DNA of 64,000 nucleotides from UBA4417 sp031550085. GTDB lineage: Bacteria; Bacteroidota; Bacteroidia; Bacteroidales; UBA4417. Shown here one piece after another: positions 42,210-51,047 of the stretch. The stretch spans positions 1 through 64,000 of the forward strand of contig JAVBOY010000029.1 of the NCBI GenBank assembly GCA_031550085.1, written 5' to 3'. The notes beneath the pieces are model-generated. The model saw nothing but the letters and a program-made list of their open reading frames with translations, was not told the DNA's origin and ran no database searches. A program made the position numbers and the translations under genes. The first letter of the stretch is position 1. The number at the start of each line of letters is the position of its first letter.

Positions 42210-42962
42210 TCACTTTTTATAATGATAAGCGGGAGCAGCCTGTGCAACCGGCATAATCGTGAGATCGTTGATATTGACGTGTTGCGGAAGGTTGACAATC
42301 CATGAAACGGCGTTGGCAATATCATAAGCCGAGAGCGGTTGATAGCCACTATAAACGGTGTCTGCCAGTGCTTTATCTCCTTTGAAACGAACATCCGAGA
42401 ATTCGGTTTCTACCGCTCCCGGACACACCTGCGAAACTTTAATTCCGTGTTCGAGCAAATCGATCCGCATGCCTTGGGTAAGCGCATCGACAGCGAACTT
42501 GGTGGCGCAATACACATTCCCTTTCGGATAAACCAGTTTGCCGGCAATGGATCCGATGTTTATGATGTGCCCTTTTTTGCGAGCTGCCATTCCGGGCGAA
42601 ACGGCGCGGGTGATGTACAAAAGTCCTTTCAGGTTGGTATCGATCATTTGGTCCCAATCATCAATGGATCCTTCTTGGATAAAATCCAATCCGGCCGCCA
42701 ACCCGGCATTGTTCAGTAGAACATCGATGGACTTCCACCGCTCGGGAAGTTGTTCGATGGCGGTTTTTACCGCTTCCCGGTTGCGGATATCGAAACACAA
42801 AGGAAGGATTTCAATTTGAAACTTATTTTTCAATTGGTTGGTAAAATCCGACAGCCGGTCCTCGCGGCGGCCGGTCAGGATTAAATCATGCTTTTGTCCG
42901 GCAAATATTTCGGCTGCAGCACGACCAATTCCGGAAGTTGCACCTGTAATGAGAATAATCAT
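42210..42962 (-). CDS. Short-chain dehydrogenase/reductase (YdfG-like)
   Basis: This 250-aa classical SDR has cofactor motif GATSGIG (7-13), NNAG (84-87), catalytic Ser138 in INIGSIAG, and Tyr151/Lys155 in YCATK. The pattern VCPGAVETEFSDVRFKGD matches the YdfG/serine 3-dehydrogenase group, which uses NADP to oxidise 3-hydroxy acids such as L-allo-threonine. Exact substrate is inference. It lies 26 nt after deoD on the same strand. Confidence 0.9.
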   Translation of the reverse strand: MIILITGATSGIGRAAAEIFAGQKHDLILTGRREDRLSDFTNQLKNKFQIEILPLCFDIRNREAVKTAIEQLPERWKSIDVLLNNAGLAAGLDFIQEGSIDDWDQMIDTNLKGLLYITRAVSPGMAARKKGHIINIGSIAGKLVYPKGNVYCATKFAVDALTQGMRIDLLEHGIKVSQVCPGAVETEFSDVRFKGDKALADTVYSGYQPLSAYDIANAVSWIVNLPQHVNINDLTIMPVAQAAPAYHYKK

Positions 42963-42988
42963 GGTTCGACGTTGGGTTAAAAAATTAT

Positions 42989-43696
42989 TTATTCGGCAAG
43001 GCTTAAAGCCAATTCAACCATTGAATTAAACGTAGATTGCCGTTCTCCGGCCGAAAGGGCTTCTTTGGTCAGCAGATGGTCGCTTACGGTGAGCAATGTT
43101 AAAGCATTGAATTTTAAGCGGGCGGCCAATGTATACAATCCGGCTGCTTCCATTTCCACCGCCAAAACACCGTACCGGCGCCATTTTTCGTATACATCGC
43201 CCAAGGCCGGGTCGTCATAAAAAACATCGCTCGAAAGAATGTTGCCGGCTTTTACAGTCAATCCCATTTTTTTTGCGTTTTCGGCAGCGCGTACAGCCAA
43301 TTCGAAGGTAGCGATCGGCGCGAAACTCCCGCCTTCGAAATGGCGCGAAACCGCGTGCGAGTCAGTCGATGCACCGACAGCTAAAATCAAATCACGAATT
43401 TGAACCGAATCCACCAATGCACCGCAACTTCCAACGCGGATAATGGTTTTTACGTGATATTGGCTGGCCAGTTCGTTAACATAAATCATGTGGGACGGGA
43501 TCCCCATTCCGGAACCTTGCACCGATACCCGTTTCCCTTTGTAAAGGCCCGTGAATCCCAACATACCGCGTATTTGATTATAGCAGACAGGATTTTCCAA
43601 GAAATTCTCGGCTATATACTTTGCACGCATCGGGTCACCCGGCAGCAGCATAAAATCTGCGATCTCACCTTCTTTTGCTCCAATATGTATACTCAT
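42989..43696 (-). CDS. deoD: Purine nucleoside phosphorylase, DeoD type
   Basis: This 235-aa hexameric-type phosphorylase cleaves purine (deoxy)nucleosides with phosphate in salvage. Conserved segments are MSIHIGAKEGEIADFMLLPGDPMRAK (seen at the N-terminus in pieces IGAKEGEIAD and LLPGDPMRAK), RVGSCGAL, GVLAVEMEAAGLY and TVSDHLLT. It matches the usual length. Confidence 0.95.
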   Translation of the reverse strand: MSIHIGAKEGEIADFMLLPGDPMRAKYIAENFLENPVCYNQIRGMLGFTGLYKGKRVSVQGSGMGIPSHMIYVNELASQYHVKTIIRVGSCGALVDSVQIRDLILAVGASTDSHAVSRHFEGGSFAPIATFELAVRAAENAKKMGLTVKAGNILSSDVFYDDPALGDVYEKWRRYGVLAVEMEAAGLYTLAARLKFNALTLLTVSDHLLTKEALSAGERQSTFNSMVELALSLAE

Positions 43697-43803
43697 TTCG
43701 CAATAATTACAATTGAATAATAAAAAAACTGGTTTCCTGGTAATTTGGATATTTGGAAATGCGAAAATAAAAAAAGGAATTCAATTTTCGGTTTTTCAAG
43801 TGA

Positions 43804-44682
43804 TTAAATTCCACTTGTTTCCACCTCGGGGGCGATTTTCTTAACCAATCCTTGCAATACATTGCCGGGGCCGAATTCGGTGAAATTCGTTGCGCCGTCG
43901 GCAACCATATTTTGCACGCTTTGTGTCCAACGAACAGGAGAGGTTAACTGTGCAATCAGGTTCGCTTTTATTTGATCCGGATCGGTGTAAGGTTTCCCGT
44001 CGACATTTTGATATACCGGACAAATCGGTGTTTGGAATTGCGTGGCTTCAATGGCAGCAGCCAACTCAACCCGTGCCGGCTCCATCAAAGGCGAGTGAAA
44101 GGCACCACCTACTTTTAGGGGTAACGCACGCTTGGCTCCGGCCGCTTTGAGCGCTTCACAGGCCAATTCGACGCCCTTTATGGATCCTGAAATAACCAGT
44201 TGACCCGGGCTGTTGTAGTTCGCGGCGACCACGATTTCGGGAATGGATTCCAACGTTTTTTCGACAACGGCATCATCCAGTCCGAGGATTGCAGCCATCG
44301 TAGAAGGCTCTTTTTCGCAGGCTTTCTGCATGGCCATGGCACGGGCATACACAAGCTTCAAAGCATCTTCAAAATGCAATGTTTTGTTGGCAACCAAAGC
44401 TGAGAATTCGCCCAAGGAATGTCCTGCTACCATATGGGGATTGAAATTTTCGCCTAACGTGAGGGCCGATATGACAGAGTGCAGAAAAATAGCCGGTTGC
44501 GTAACCTTTGTTTGGCGAAGGTCTTCATCGGTGCCTGAAAACATCAAATCGGTGATGCGGAACCCAAGAAGGGTATTGGCGCGTTCAAACCATTCTTTTG
44601 CTTGCGGATGCTGGTCGTAAAGGTCTTTTCCCATACCGACGAATTGGGCGCCTTGCCCCGGAAATACATAAGCGTTCATCAT
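43804..44682 (-). CDS. fabD: Malonyl-CoA:ACP transacylase
   Basis: This 292-aa enzyme loads malonyl groups onto ACP for fatty acid synthesis. The nucleophile is Ser89 in GHSLGEF, the acidic/oxyanion N-terminal motif is FPGQGAQ, and the catalytic His is in GGAFHSPLM. The start may be either of two adjacent ATGs (MMNAYVFPGQG). It stands alone here, outside the usual fab cluster, and has the clearest promoter in the window. Confidence 0.95.
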   Translation of the reverse strand: MMNAYVFPGQGAQFVGMGKDLYDQHPQAKEWFERANTLLGFRITDLMFSGTDEDLRQTKVTQPAIFLHSVISALTLGENFNPHMVAGHSLGEFSALVANKTLHFEDALKLVYARAMAMQKACEKEPSTMAAILGLDDAVVEKTLESIPEIVVAANYNSPGQLVISGSIKGVELACEALKAAGAKRALPLKVGGAFHSPLMEPARVELAAAIEATQFQTPICPVYQNVDGKPYTDPDQIKANLIAQLTSPVRWTQSVQNMVADGATNFTEFGPGNVLQGLVKKIAPEVETSGI

Positions 44683-44708
44683 ATTGAGGTTGTGTTAAAA
44701 AATGGTGG

Positions 44709-44740
44709 CAAAAGTACGGATTCTTGTCTAAGGATGCAAA
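44709..44740 (-). promoter_or_regulatory. Strong consensus promoter of fabD
   Basis: On the minus strand TTTG (44737-44740) is followed after 20 nt by TACTTTTG (44709-44716), a perfect Bacteroidota -33/-7 pair 26 nt upstream of the start codon. The rest of the 477-nt fabD-pepT gap holds no recognisable gene; a TATCTTTC box at 45103-45110 may serve pepT. Confidence 0.8.
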
Positions 44741-45159
44741 AACAGGCCGTAAATGTTTCGAAACAAGCGAATTAGTTGCCCCAGTTTCATGGAAATGCAC
44801 ATTGGACAGGCGAACGTTTCGCGCTAAAATCTCAACAAAATCAATTTACGATGTTCACGAAGCATTTTCCCAAAACTTTTTACGGGGGAAAGGTGCGGTT
44901 ATTTGAAATAATTCATAACATTGCAATCAAAATGTTGTTATTTACTACAACGTTTTGCTTTGAACGGAGATTTTATTTGATGACAAACGGCGTTCCCCAA
45001 ATGCTGTGTTGATTTATCAAATAGAATTTTTGGAAATACGCTTTCCGGGTATATGGCATAAAGGAAAATGTACCCCGTGGTTTTGCAGCAAAAGACAATT
45101 TTTATCTTTCGATTTTAATCCAAGTGTAATACTATCCAATTTTTTAAAATAATCATTCG

Positions 45160-46389
45160 ATGAAACAGAATATTTTGAATCGTTTTTTACGCTATGTAAG
45201 TATTGATACTCAAAGTGACGACAACTCAACCACATTTCCCAGCACCAAAAAGCAGTTTGACTTGTTGCGTTTGCTTCAGGAAGAATTGACCCAAATGGGT
45301 GTTAAGGCGACCATGGACGACTACGGCTATGTGATGGCTACGTTGCCGTCGAACATTCAAAAGGAAATTCCAGCCATTGGCTTCATTGCCCATGTGGATA
45401 CGGCACCCGATTTGAGCGGCGCCGGTATCCAACCGAAAATTGTTGAAAATTATGACGGGAACTCCATCGTTTTAAACGAAAGCCAAAACATTGTGCTTTC
45501 GCCGGCCGATTTTCCCGAAATGTTGGATTATGTGGGTCAAACCCTCCTTACAACTCAGGGGACCACGTTGCTGGGAGCCGACGACAAGGCGGGAGTAACC
45601 GAAATTATGGCTGCGGTGGAATATTTGGTAACTCATCCTGAAATTCCGCACGGGGAATTGAAATTTGGTTTTACGCCCGATGAAGAAATTGGCCGCGGGG
45701 TAGATCATTTTGATGTGAAAAAATTCGGAGCCAAGTATGCTTATACCATGGATGGCGGCGGAGTGGGGGAACTGGAATTTGAAAACTTTAATGCCGCTTC
45801 GGCTAAAGTAACCATTCAAGGACGCAACATCCACCCCGGTTATGCTAAAAGCAAGATGAAAAATGCAATCCTCATGGCTGCAGAATTGAACGATCTGTTG
45901 CCGGTATTCGAACGACCGGAATACACACAGGATTATGAAGGCTTTTATCATATTGTGAAATTCGACGGAACGGTTGAAACCGCAAGCATTGCCTATATTA
46001 TCCGCGACCACGACAAAACAAAGTTTGAGGCGAAAAAAGTGATCTTCCAACAATGTGTGGATTTTATGAACCAGCGCTATGGGGAGGGAACTTTCAAACT
46101 TGAGCTGAAAGACCAATATTACAACATGCGTGAGATGGTGGAGCCGGTCTATAAAATTGTGGATATTGCCAAAAAGGCGATGGAAGAGCTGGACATCAAA
46201 CCGCTGGTAAAGCCCATCCGCGGCGGCACCGACGGAGCGCGTTTGAGTTATATGGGATTGCCTTGCCCGAACATTTTTGCCGGCGGGCACAATTTTCACG
46301 GAAAGTTTGAATATGTTCCGCTGGAATCCATGGAAAAAGCCACCCAGGTGATTTTGAAAATCGTCGAACTGTACGCAAGGGAATCATAA
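45160..46389 (+). CDS. pepT: Peptidase T (tripeptidase)
   Basis: This 409-aa M20B metallopeptidase removes the N-terminal residue from tripeptides in the cytoplasm. Zinc ligands follow the PepT pattern: AHVDTAPD (His78), LLGADDKAG, TPDEEIGRG, YTMDGG and the C-terminal AGGHNFHGKFE. The length is normal for PepT. Transcription probably starts from the TATCTTTC box about 50 nt upstream. Confidence 0.95.
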   Translation: MKQNILNRFLRYVSIDTQSDDNSTTFPSTKKQFDLLRLLQEELTQMGVKATMDDYGYVMATLPSNIQKEIPAIGFIAHVDTAPDLSGAGIQPKIVENYDGNSIVLNESQNIVLSPADFPEMLDYVGQTLLTTQGTTLLGADDKAGVTEIMAAVEYLVTHPEIPHGELKFGFTPDEEIGRGVDHFDVKKFGAKYAYTMDGGGVGELEFENFNAASAKVTIQGRNIHPGYAKSKMKNAILMAAELNDLLPVFERPEYTQDYEGFYHIVKFDGTVETASIAYIIRDHDKTKFEAKKVIFQQCVDFMNQRYGEGTFKLELKDQYYNMREMVEPVYKIVDIAKKAMEELDIKPLVKPIRGGTDGARLSYMGLPCPNIFAGGHNFHGKFEYVPLESMEKATQVILKIVELYARES

Positions 46390-46434
46390 AAACATCAACC
46401 AGGCACCGGAGAAGGTCCGTAAATTGTATCTTTT

Positions 46435-47172
46435 ATGAAATCGGAAGAACAACGGAAACTATTTCGAAGCTTACTCATGGCCGGTATTTTGCTTGCGATT
46501 CTTTGGCTGGTAAAATGCTGTGAAGTCTGGTTTCAGGTTGATTGGGGCCGTTACGGTATTTACCCGCAAACTTGGAAAGGATTGCGTGGCGTGATTTTTT
46601 CACCCCTGTTGCATGCAGACTTTTCGCACCTTTCAGCGAATTCGGTCCCTTTATTCGTCCTTACAGCTGCTTTGGTTTACTACTACGGAAAACTTTCGAA
46701 ATGGATTTTCATACTTTCGTGGTTGCTTACCGGTTTTTGGGTTTGGATTTTTACAAAAGGCGACGGCTACCATATCGGAGCTTCAGGCGTGGTGTATGCA
46801 TTGGCTGCTTTTCATTTCACCAGCGGAGTTTTGCGACGCGAACCCCGTATGATGGCTTTTTCGCTTCTGGTCGTTTTTCTTTACGGAGGATTAGTGTGGG
46901 GCGTATTTCCCGAGTATTTTCCCGGGAAAAACATTTCGTGGGAATCGCATTTATTGGGTCTTTTTGTCGGAGTGATTCTTGCTTTTTTCTTCCGGAAAGA
47001 AGGGCCTCAACGCAAGCAAACTTATTGGGACGAAGAAGAAGATGGCGATGACGATCCGGATGCTTATTGGAAAATACCCAAGGAAGAAAAACCGGAAGAA
47101 CCTAAGCAACCTCCGGTATTTCCTCCTTTTGTAAGTGATTCGACCGGTTCGGTCCGCAATAATAACTCCTGA
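46435..47172 (+). CDS. Rhomboid-family intramembrane serine protease
   Basis: This 245-aa protein has six predicted membrane helices. It carries the rhomboid catalytic dyad as GASG (Ser117) and ESHLLG (His172), and the HxxxN-like oxyanion segment HADFSHLSAN (His65, Asn69). The C-terminal tail of about 50 residues is highly acidic and then proline-rich (DEEEDGDDDPD, KPEEPKQPP), so it is probably disordered and cytoplasmic. Substrates are unknown. It follows pepT by 45 nt. Confidence 0.88.
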   Translation: MKSEEQRKLFRSLLMAGILLAILWLVKCCEVWFQVDWGRYGIYPQTWKGLRGVIFSPLLHADFSHLSANSVPLFVLTAALVYYYGKLSKWIFILSWLLTGFWVWIFTKGDGYHIGASGVVYALAAFHFTSGVLRREPRMMAFSLLVVFLYGGLVWGVFPEYFPGKNISWESHLLGLFVGVILAFFFRKEGPQRKQTYWDEEEDGDDDPDAYWKIPKEEKPEEPKQPPVFPPFVSDSTGSVRNNNS

Positions 47173-47234
47173 TTTTAAATTATTTTTGCAGATAATTTCT
47201 GATAAAACGAGGATTTTGATAAAATAGTCAAAGG

Positions 47235-48152
47235 ATGGCAGATCGCGGGAATTCTTCAAATCATTCGCATTTGCAAACAGCAAATTTTACCAATGTAAAT
47301 AGGATCTTCATTGTTGGTATTTCGCTGAATCTTTTGTTTGTCATTGTGGAGTTTATATCCGGCTTTCTCAGCAATTCGCTGTCTTTAATTTCCGATGCCG
47401 GACACAACCTAACCGATGTAGCTACCTTGGCACTTTCGCTTTTTGCCATGCGCCTTTTAAAGAGCAAGCGCAACGACCGGTTTACCTATGGGTACCGGAA
47501 AACATCCATTTTGGTGGCTTTGTTTAATTCCATCATTTTGTTGGTAACCATTGGTGCCATTGTGTATGAGGCCATTCACCGCCTCATTAACCCTCGTCCG
47601 TTGGAAGGCCTCACGATCGTACTTGTGGCAAGTATCGGTACGGTTGTCAATGCGGTGACGGCATTTTTATTTTTGAAACAAAAAGAACACGACCTCAATA
47701 TTAAAAGCGCTTATCTGCATTTGTTAAGCGATGCGGGCGTCTCGCTGGCTGTGGTGTTGGGAGGTGTTTTTATTTATTATACCAACTATTTTTGGATCGA
47801 CAGCCTATTGAGTATTTTGGTTGCTATTGTAATTCTTTTCAGTACCTGGCGGTTGCTTGTCAGTAGTTTACGGCTTTCATTGGACGGCATTCCCGAAAAC
47901 ATTCATTTGGATGAAGTAGTGCAGGCCGCGCAATCCGTGGATGGAATCAATGATTTTCATCATGTTCACATTTGGGCGATCAGCACCACCGAAAATGCAT
48001 TAACCGCCCACATGGTCGTTGATCCTGATATTCCTGCCGAACGGGAACAACAAATCAAGCAGAAATTACGCGAAGAGTTGCGCCGTTTGGGGATTCATCA
48101 CATCACCATCGAAACCGAACGGAGCAACTCAACGGAATGCAAAATCTCTTGA
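47235..48152 (+). CDS. Cation diffusion facilitator (CzcD/ZitB-like)
   Basis: This 305-aa antiporter exports zinc-like divalent cations. Six membrane helices are evident, with metal ligands in SDAGHNLTD (His57, Asp61) and in HLLSDAG, followed by the cytoplasmic ferredoxin-like domain (DFHHVHIWAISTTENALTAH). A TATTTTTG box (47181-47188) just after the rhomboid stop is a likely -7 element. The HxxxD pair is typical of zinc-selective members. Confidence 0.9.
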   Translation: MADRGNSSNHSHLQTANFTNVNRIFIVGISLNLLFVIVEFISGFLSNSLSLISDAGHNLTDVATLALSLFAMRLLKSKRNDRFTYGYRKTSILVALFNSIILLVTIGAIVYEAIHRLINPRPLEGLTIVLVASIGTVVNAVTAFLFLKQKEHDLNIKSAYLHLLSDAGVSLAVVLGGVFIYYTNYFWIDSLLSILVAIVILFSTWRLLVSSLRLSLDGIPENIHLDEVVQAAQSVDGINDFHHVHIWAISTTENALTAHMVVDPDIPAEREQQIKQKLREELRRLGIHHITIETERSNSTECKIS

Positions 48153-48320
48153 ATTTGCAAAACGATTTTTCTTGAAAATACTCGTAATGCTTTAATTGAT
48201 AATAATTTGAAGCCAACAGGAGCTTTTAAAATTAATCATCATCATTGCCGCCGTATTTATCCAAACAACCCGTAGCAAAAAGACCGGACAGAATTCTTTC
48301 CTAAGGATTTTGTAACACTC

Positions 48321-48353
48321 TTGCGATTAGTTTGTTGGTAAAGCGTACCTTTG
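48321..48353 (+). promoter_or_regulatory. Promoter of trpS
   Basis: TTG at 48321 and TACCTTTG at 48346-48353 give a -33/-7 pair with 22-nt spacing, 28 nt before the trpS start codon. Confidence 0.65.
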
Positions 48354-48381
48354 CACATATTTTTACAAAACGGGAATTATC

Positions 48382-49377
48382 ATGGTTACAGTGGTTTCAG
48401 GGATTCGTCCTACAGGAAACCTGCATTTGGGGAACTATTTCGGCGCTTTGCGCAATTTCATCAAAATGCAGGATACCGAAAAATGTTATTTCTTTATTGC
48501 CGATTACCATTCGCTTACAACTCACCCAACGCCCGGCGATTTACATGGGAATGTAAAACAAGTGCTGGTTGAGTATTTGGCTTGTGGTTTGGACCCTGAA
48601 AAATCAACGATTTACCTACAAAGCGATCTTCCGGAAATTGCCGAATTGTATTTGTTTTTGAATATGAATGCCTATTTGGGAGAATTGGAACGTTGCACCT
48701 CGTTTAAAGACAAAATTCGCCAGCAGCCCGAAAACGTAAATGCCGGCTTATTGACCTATCCCACTTTAATGGCGGCCGATGTTCTTATTCATCATGCATT
48801 AAAAGTTCCCGTGGGGAAAGATCAGGAGCAACATCTGGAAATGGCACGTACGTTTGCCAACCGTTTCAATCGCATGTACAAGGTGGATTATTTCCCCGAA
48901 CCGGTTGCCTATAATTTCGGCAGCGATCTGGTAAAAGTTCCCGGTCTGGATGGAAGTGGCAAAATGGGCAAAAGCGAAGGAACTGGGAATGCGCTGTTTT
49001 TGGTGGATGAGCCGGAAGTGTTGCGTAAAAAAGTAATGCGCGCCGTAAGCGACAACGGACCTACCGAACCCAACCAACCCAAAGCGGCCCCGATCGAGAA
49101 TCTTTTTCAATTGATGCGCATCATGAGTTCTCCCGATACGCTGGAACATTTTGAAATGTTGTATAACACCTGCCAGATCCGCTATGGCGATATGAAAAAA
49201 CAATTGGCGGAGGATATTTTGAAAGTTACCACTCCCTTGCGCGAACGAGCCAAAGAACTTTTGAAAGATGAAGACTACCTGCATAAGGTAGTGAAACTGG
49301 GTGCCGAAAAAGCTCGTGCCAGTGCAGCGCAAACCATACGGGAAGTGCGTGAAATTATTGGGTTTAAAAAATTCTAG
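48382..49377 (+). CDS. trpS: Tryptophanyl-tRNA synthetase
   Basis: This 331-aa class I synthetase has the HIGH-like motif GNLHLGNY (12-18), the tryptophan-binding segment YPTLMAADVLIH, and KMGKS (194-198) for KMSKS. The length is standard. It charges tRNA-Trp and is monocistronic with its own promoter. Confidence 0.96.
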   Translation: MVTVVSGIRPTGNLHLGNYFGALRNFIKMQDTEKCYFFIADYHSLTTHPTPGDLHGNVKQVLVEYLACGLDPEKSTIYLQSDLPEIAELYLFLNMNAYLGELERCTSFKDKIRQQPENVNAGLLTYPTLMAADVLIHHALKVPVGKDQEQHLEMARTFANRFNRMYKVDYFPEPVAYNFGSDLVKVPGLDGSGKMGKSEGTGNALFLVDEPEVLRKKVMRAVSDNGPTEPNQPKAAPIENLFQLMRIMSSPDTLEHFEMLYNTCQIRYGDMKKQLAEDILKVTTPLRERAKELLKDEDYLHKVVKLGAEKARASAAQTIREVREIIGFKKF

Positions 49378-49518
49378 TATCAAACCGAACAACGAGTCGG
49401 AATATAAAAACACCGACTTTGTTTAGTTGATTGTTAATCAATATTTTAACTATTTTTTTATTGACTATTTAAATTTGTAAAAAACGACACAAAATTTATC
49501 CTATCTGTTTAAAGTATT

Positions 49519-49526
49519 TATCTTTG
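49519..49526 (+). promoter_or_regulatory. -7 box (TATCTTTG) of the efflux gene pair
   Basis: A perfect TAnnTTTG is present 44 nt before the TolC-type start. No -33 TTTG is present at the usual distance. Confidence 0.5.
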
Positions 49527-49570
49527 CGCAAGGCAAAACGCAGGCTTTTGATTTTTAATATCAATACTCT

Positions 49571-51004
49571 ATGAAGAAATTAATTCTTTTTTTGTTTATC
49601 TTTTTTGTTTTTGCAAAAAGTCCGGCTCAACAAACGCAGTGGACACTCGAAAAATGCATTGAATATGCTTTAGACCATAATTTGGAGATAAAGCAGTACA
49701 TTTTGCAAAACCAGAATAATCAAGAGCTTTTGCAACAAAGCAAATTGAATTTGCTTCCGAATTTAAATGGCGGAGCCAATCACGGCTATAACTGGGGACA
49801 AACGGTTGACCGTTATACAAATGCATTTGCCACAACCCGCGTACAAACCAATAACTTTTATGTGGGTACGCAACTGACCCTTTGGGACGGATTGCAAAAA
49901 ATCAATCAAATCCGCCAAAATAAAGCCGAACTGGATGCCGGAAAATATGATTTGGACAAGCTGATGGACGATATTTCATTAAGTGTTGCGACGGCTTATT
50001 TGCAAATGTTGTTTTACAACGAAGCCGTAAAAACCGCAGAAGCCCAGGTAGATATTACCCAACAACAAGTTGACCGTTTGAGAAAAATGGTAACGGCAGG
50101 AGCCACAGCAGTCGGGGATTTATACAACATCGAAGCGCAGCTTGCTACGGAGCGTGTTGCCTTAATCGATGCTCAAAATAATATGGAAATTTCAAAGCTG
50201 ACGTTGGTCCAATTGCTGGATCTGCCTTCGGTAGACGGATTTCAAATTGAGATTCCCAATCTGGAATTAAACCAGGCAAGCGTTTCGGAAAGTTCCGATC
50301 AGGTCTATAATTTTGCTGTGTCGACCCAACCCATTATCAAAAGCTCCGAATTGAAAGTAAAAAGTTCGGAATACGCCTTGGCCATGGCCCGTGGCGGACA
50401 ATCTCCCTCATTAACATTCGGCGCTTCCATTGGAACCGGTTATTCGGGCGCCGCCCAAATGGTACAGTCCATCAATCAAATGGAAACCCCAATCGGGTAT
50501 ACGAAAGATGCCAGCGGAAACCCCCAGGATATTGTGTATTACCAAGCGGAAGTTCCGTCATATATCCCCAAACCTTTTAAAGACCAAATCAGTGATAACG
50601 TCAACAAATCGGCTACATTTACGTTGAATATCCCGATTTTTAACGGTTGGGCGACACGCACGCAAATAAACCGTGCAAAAATCGGCGTCGAATCGGCAAA
50701 GCTGACGTTGGATCAGAATAAATTGCAACTTCGCAAAATTATTCAGCAAGCCCATGCCGATGCGGTAGCCGCTTTAAACAAATACCAGGCGGCCCAAGTG
50801 GGGGTAGATGCTTCGAAAGAATCTTTTCATTATTCCGAGCAGAAATTCAATGTGGGTTTGATGAATTCGGTTGACTACAACAATTCGAAAAAAGATTATG
50901 AAAAAGCCTTGTCCGATCTGTTGCGAGCAAAATATGATTTTATCTTTAAAACTACGGTTTTAGATTTTTATATGGGCAAACCCATTACACTAAAACGCCA
51001 ATAA
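49571..51004 (+). CDS. TolC-family outer-membrane efflux protein
   Basis: This 477-aa trimeric-channel protein has a signal peptide (ending SPAQQ) and the OEP duplicated architecture. Each half contains long coiled-coil helices (KTAEAQVDITQQQVDRLRKM and LTLDQNKLQLRKIIQQAHAD), plus GLMNSVDYNNSKKDYEKA. The N-terminal WTLEKCIEYALDHNLEIKQ is typical of Bacteroidota TolC proteins. It pairs with the adaptor gene 43 nt downstream. Substrate is unknown. Confidence 0.92.
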   Translation: MKKLILFLFIFFVFAKSPAQQTQWTLEKCIEYALDHNLEIKQYILQNQNNQELLQQSKLNLLPNLNGGANHGYNWGQTVDRYTNAFATTRVQTNNFYVGTQLTLWDGLQKINQIRQNKAELDAGKYDLDKLMDDISLSVATAYLQMLFYNEAVKTAEAQVDITQQQVDRLRKMVTAGATAVGDLYNIEAQLATERVALIDAQNNMEISKLTLVQLLDLPSVDGFQIEIPNLELNQASVSESSDQVYNFAVSTQPIIKSSELKVKSSEYALAMARGGQSPSLTFGASIGTGYSGAAQMVQSINQMETPIGYTKDASGNPQDIVYYQAEVPSYIPKPFKDQISDNVNKSATFTLNIPIFNGWATRTQINRAKIGVESAKLTLDQNKLQLRKIIQQAHADAVAALNKYQAAQVGVDASKESFHYSEQKFNVGLMNSVDYNNSKKDYEKALSDLLRAKYDFIFKTTVLDFYMGKPITLKRQ

Positions 51005-51047
51005 ACGCCCCTCGAATGCGGTCGATATTTTGTAAATCAATATTAAA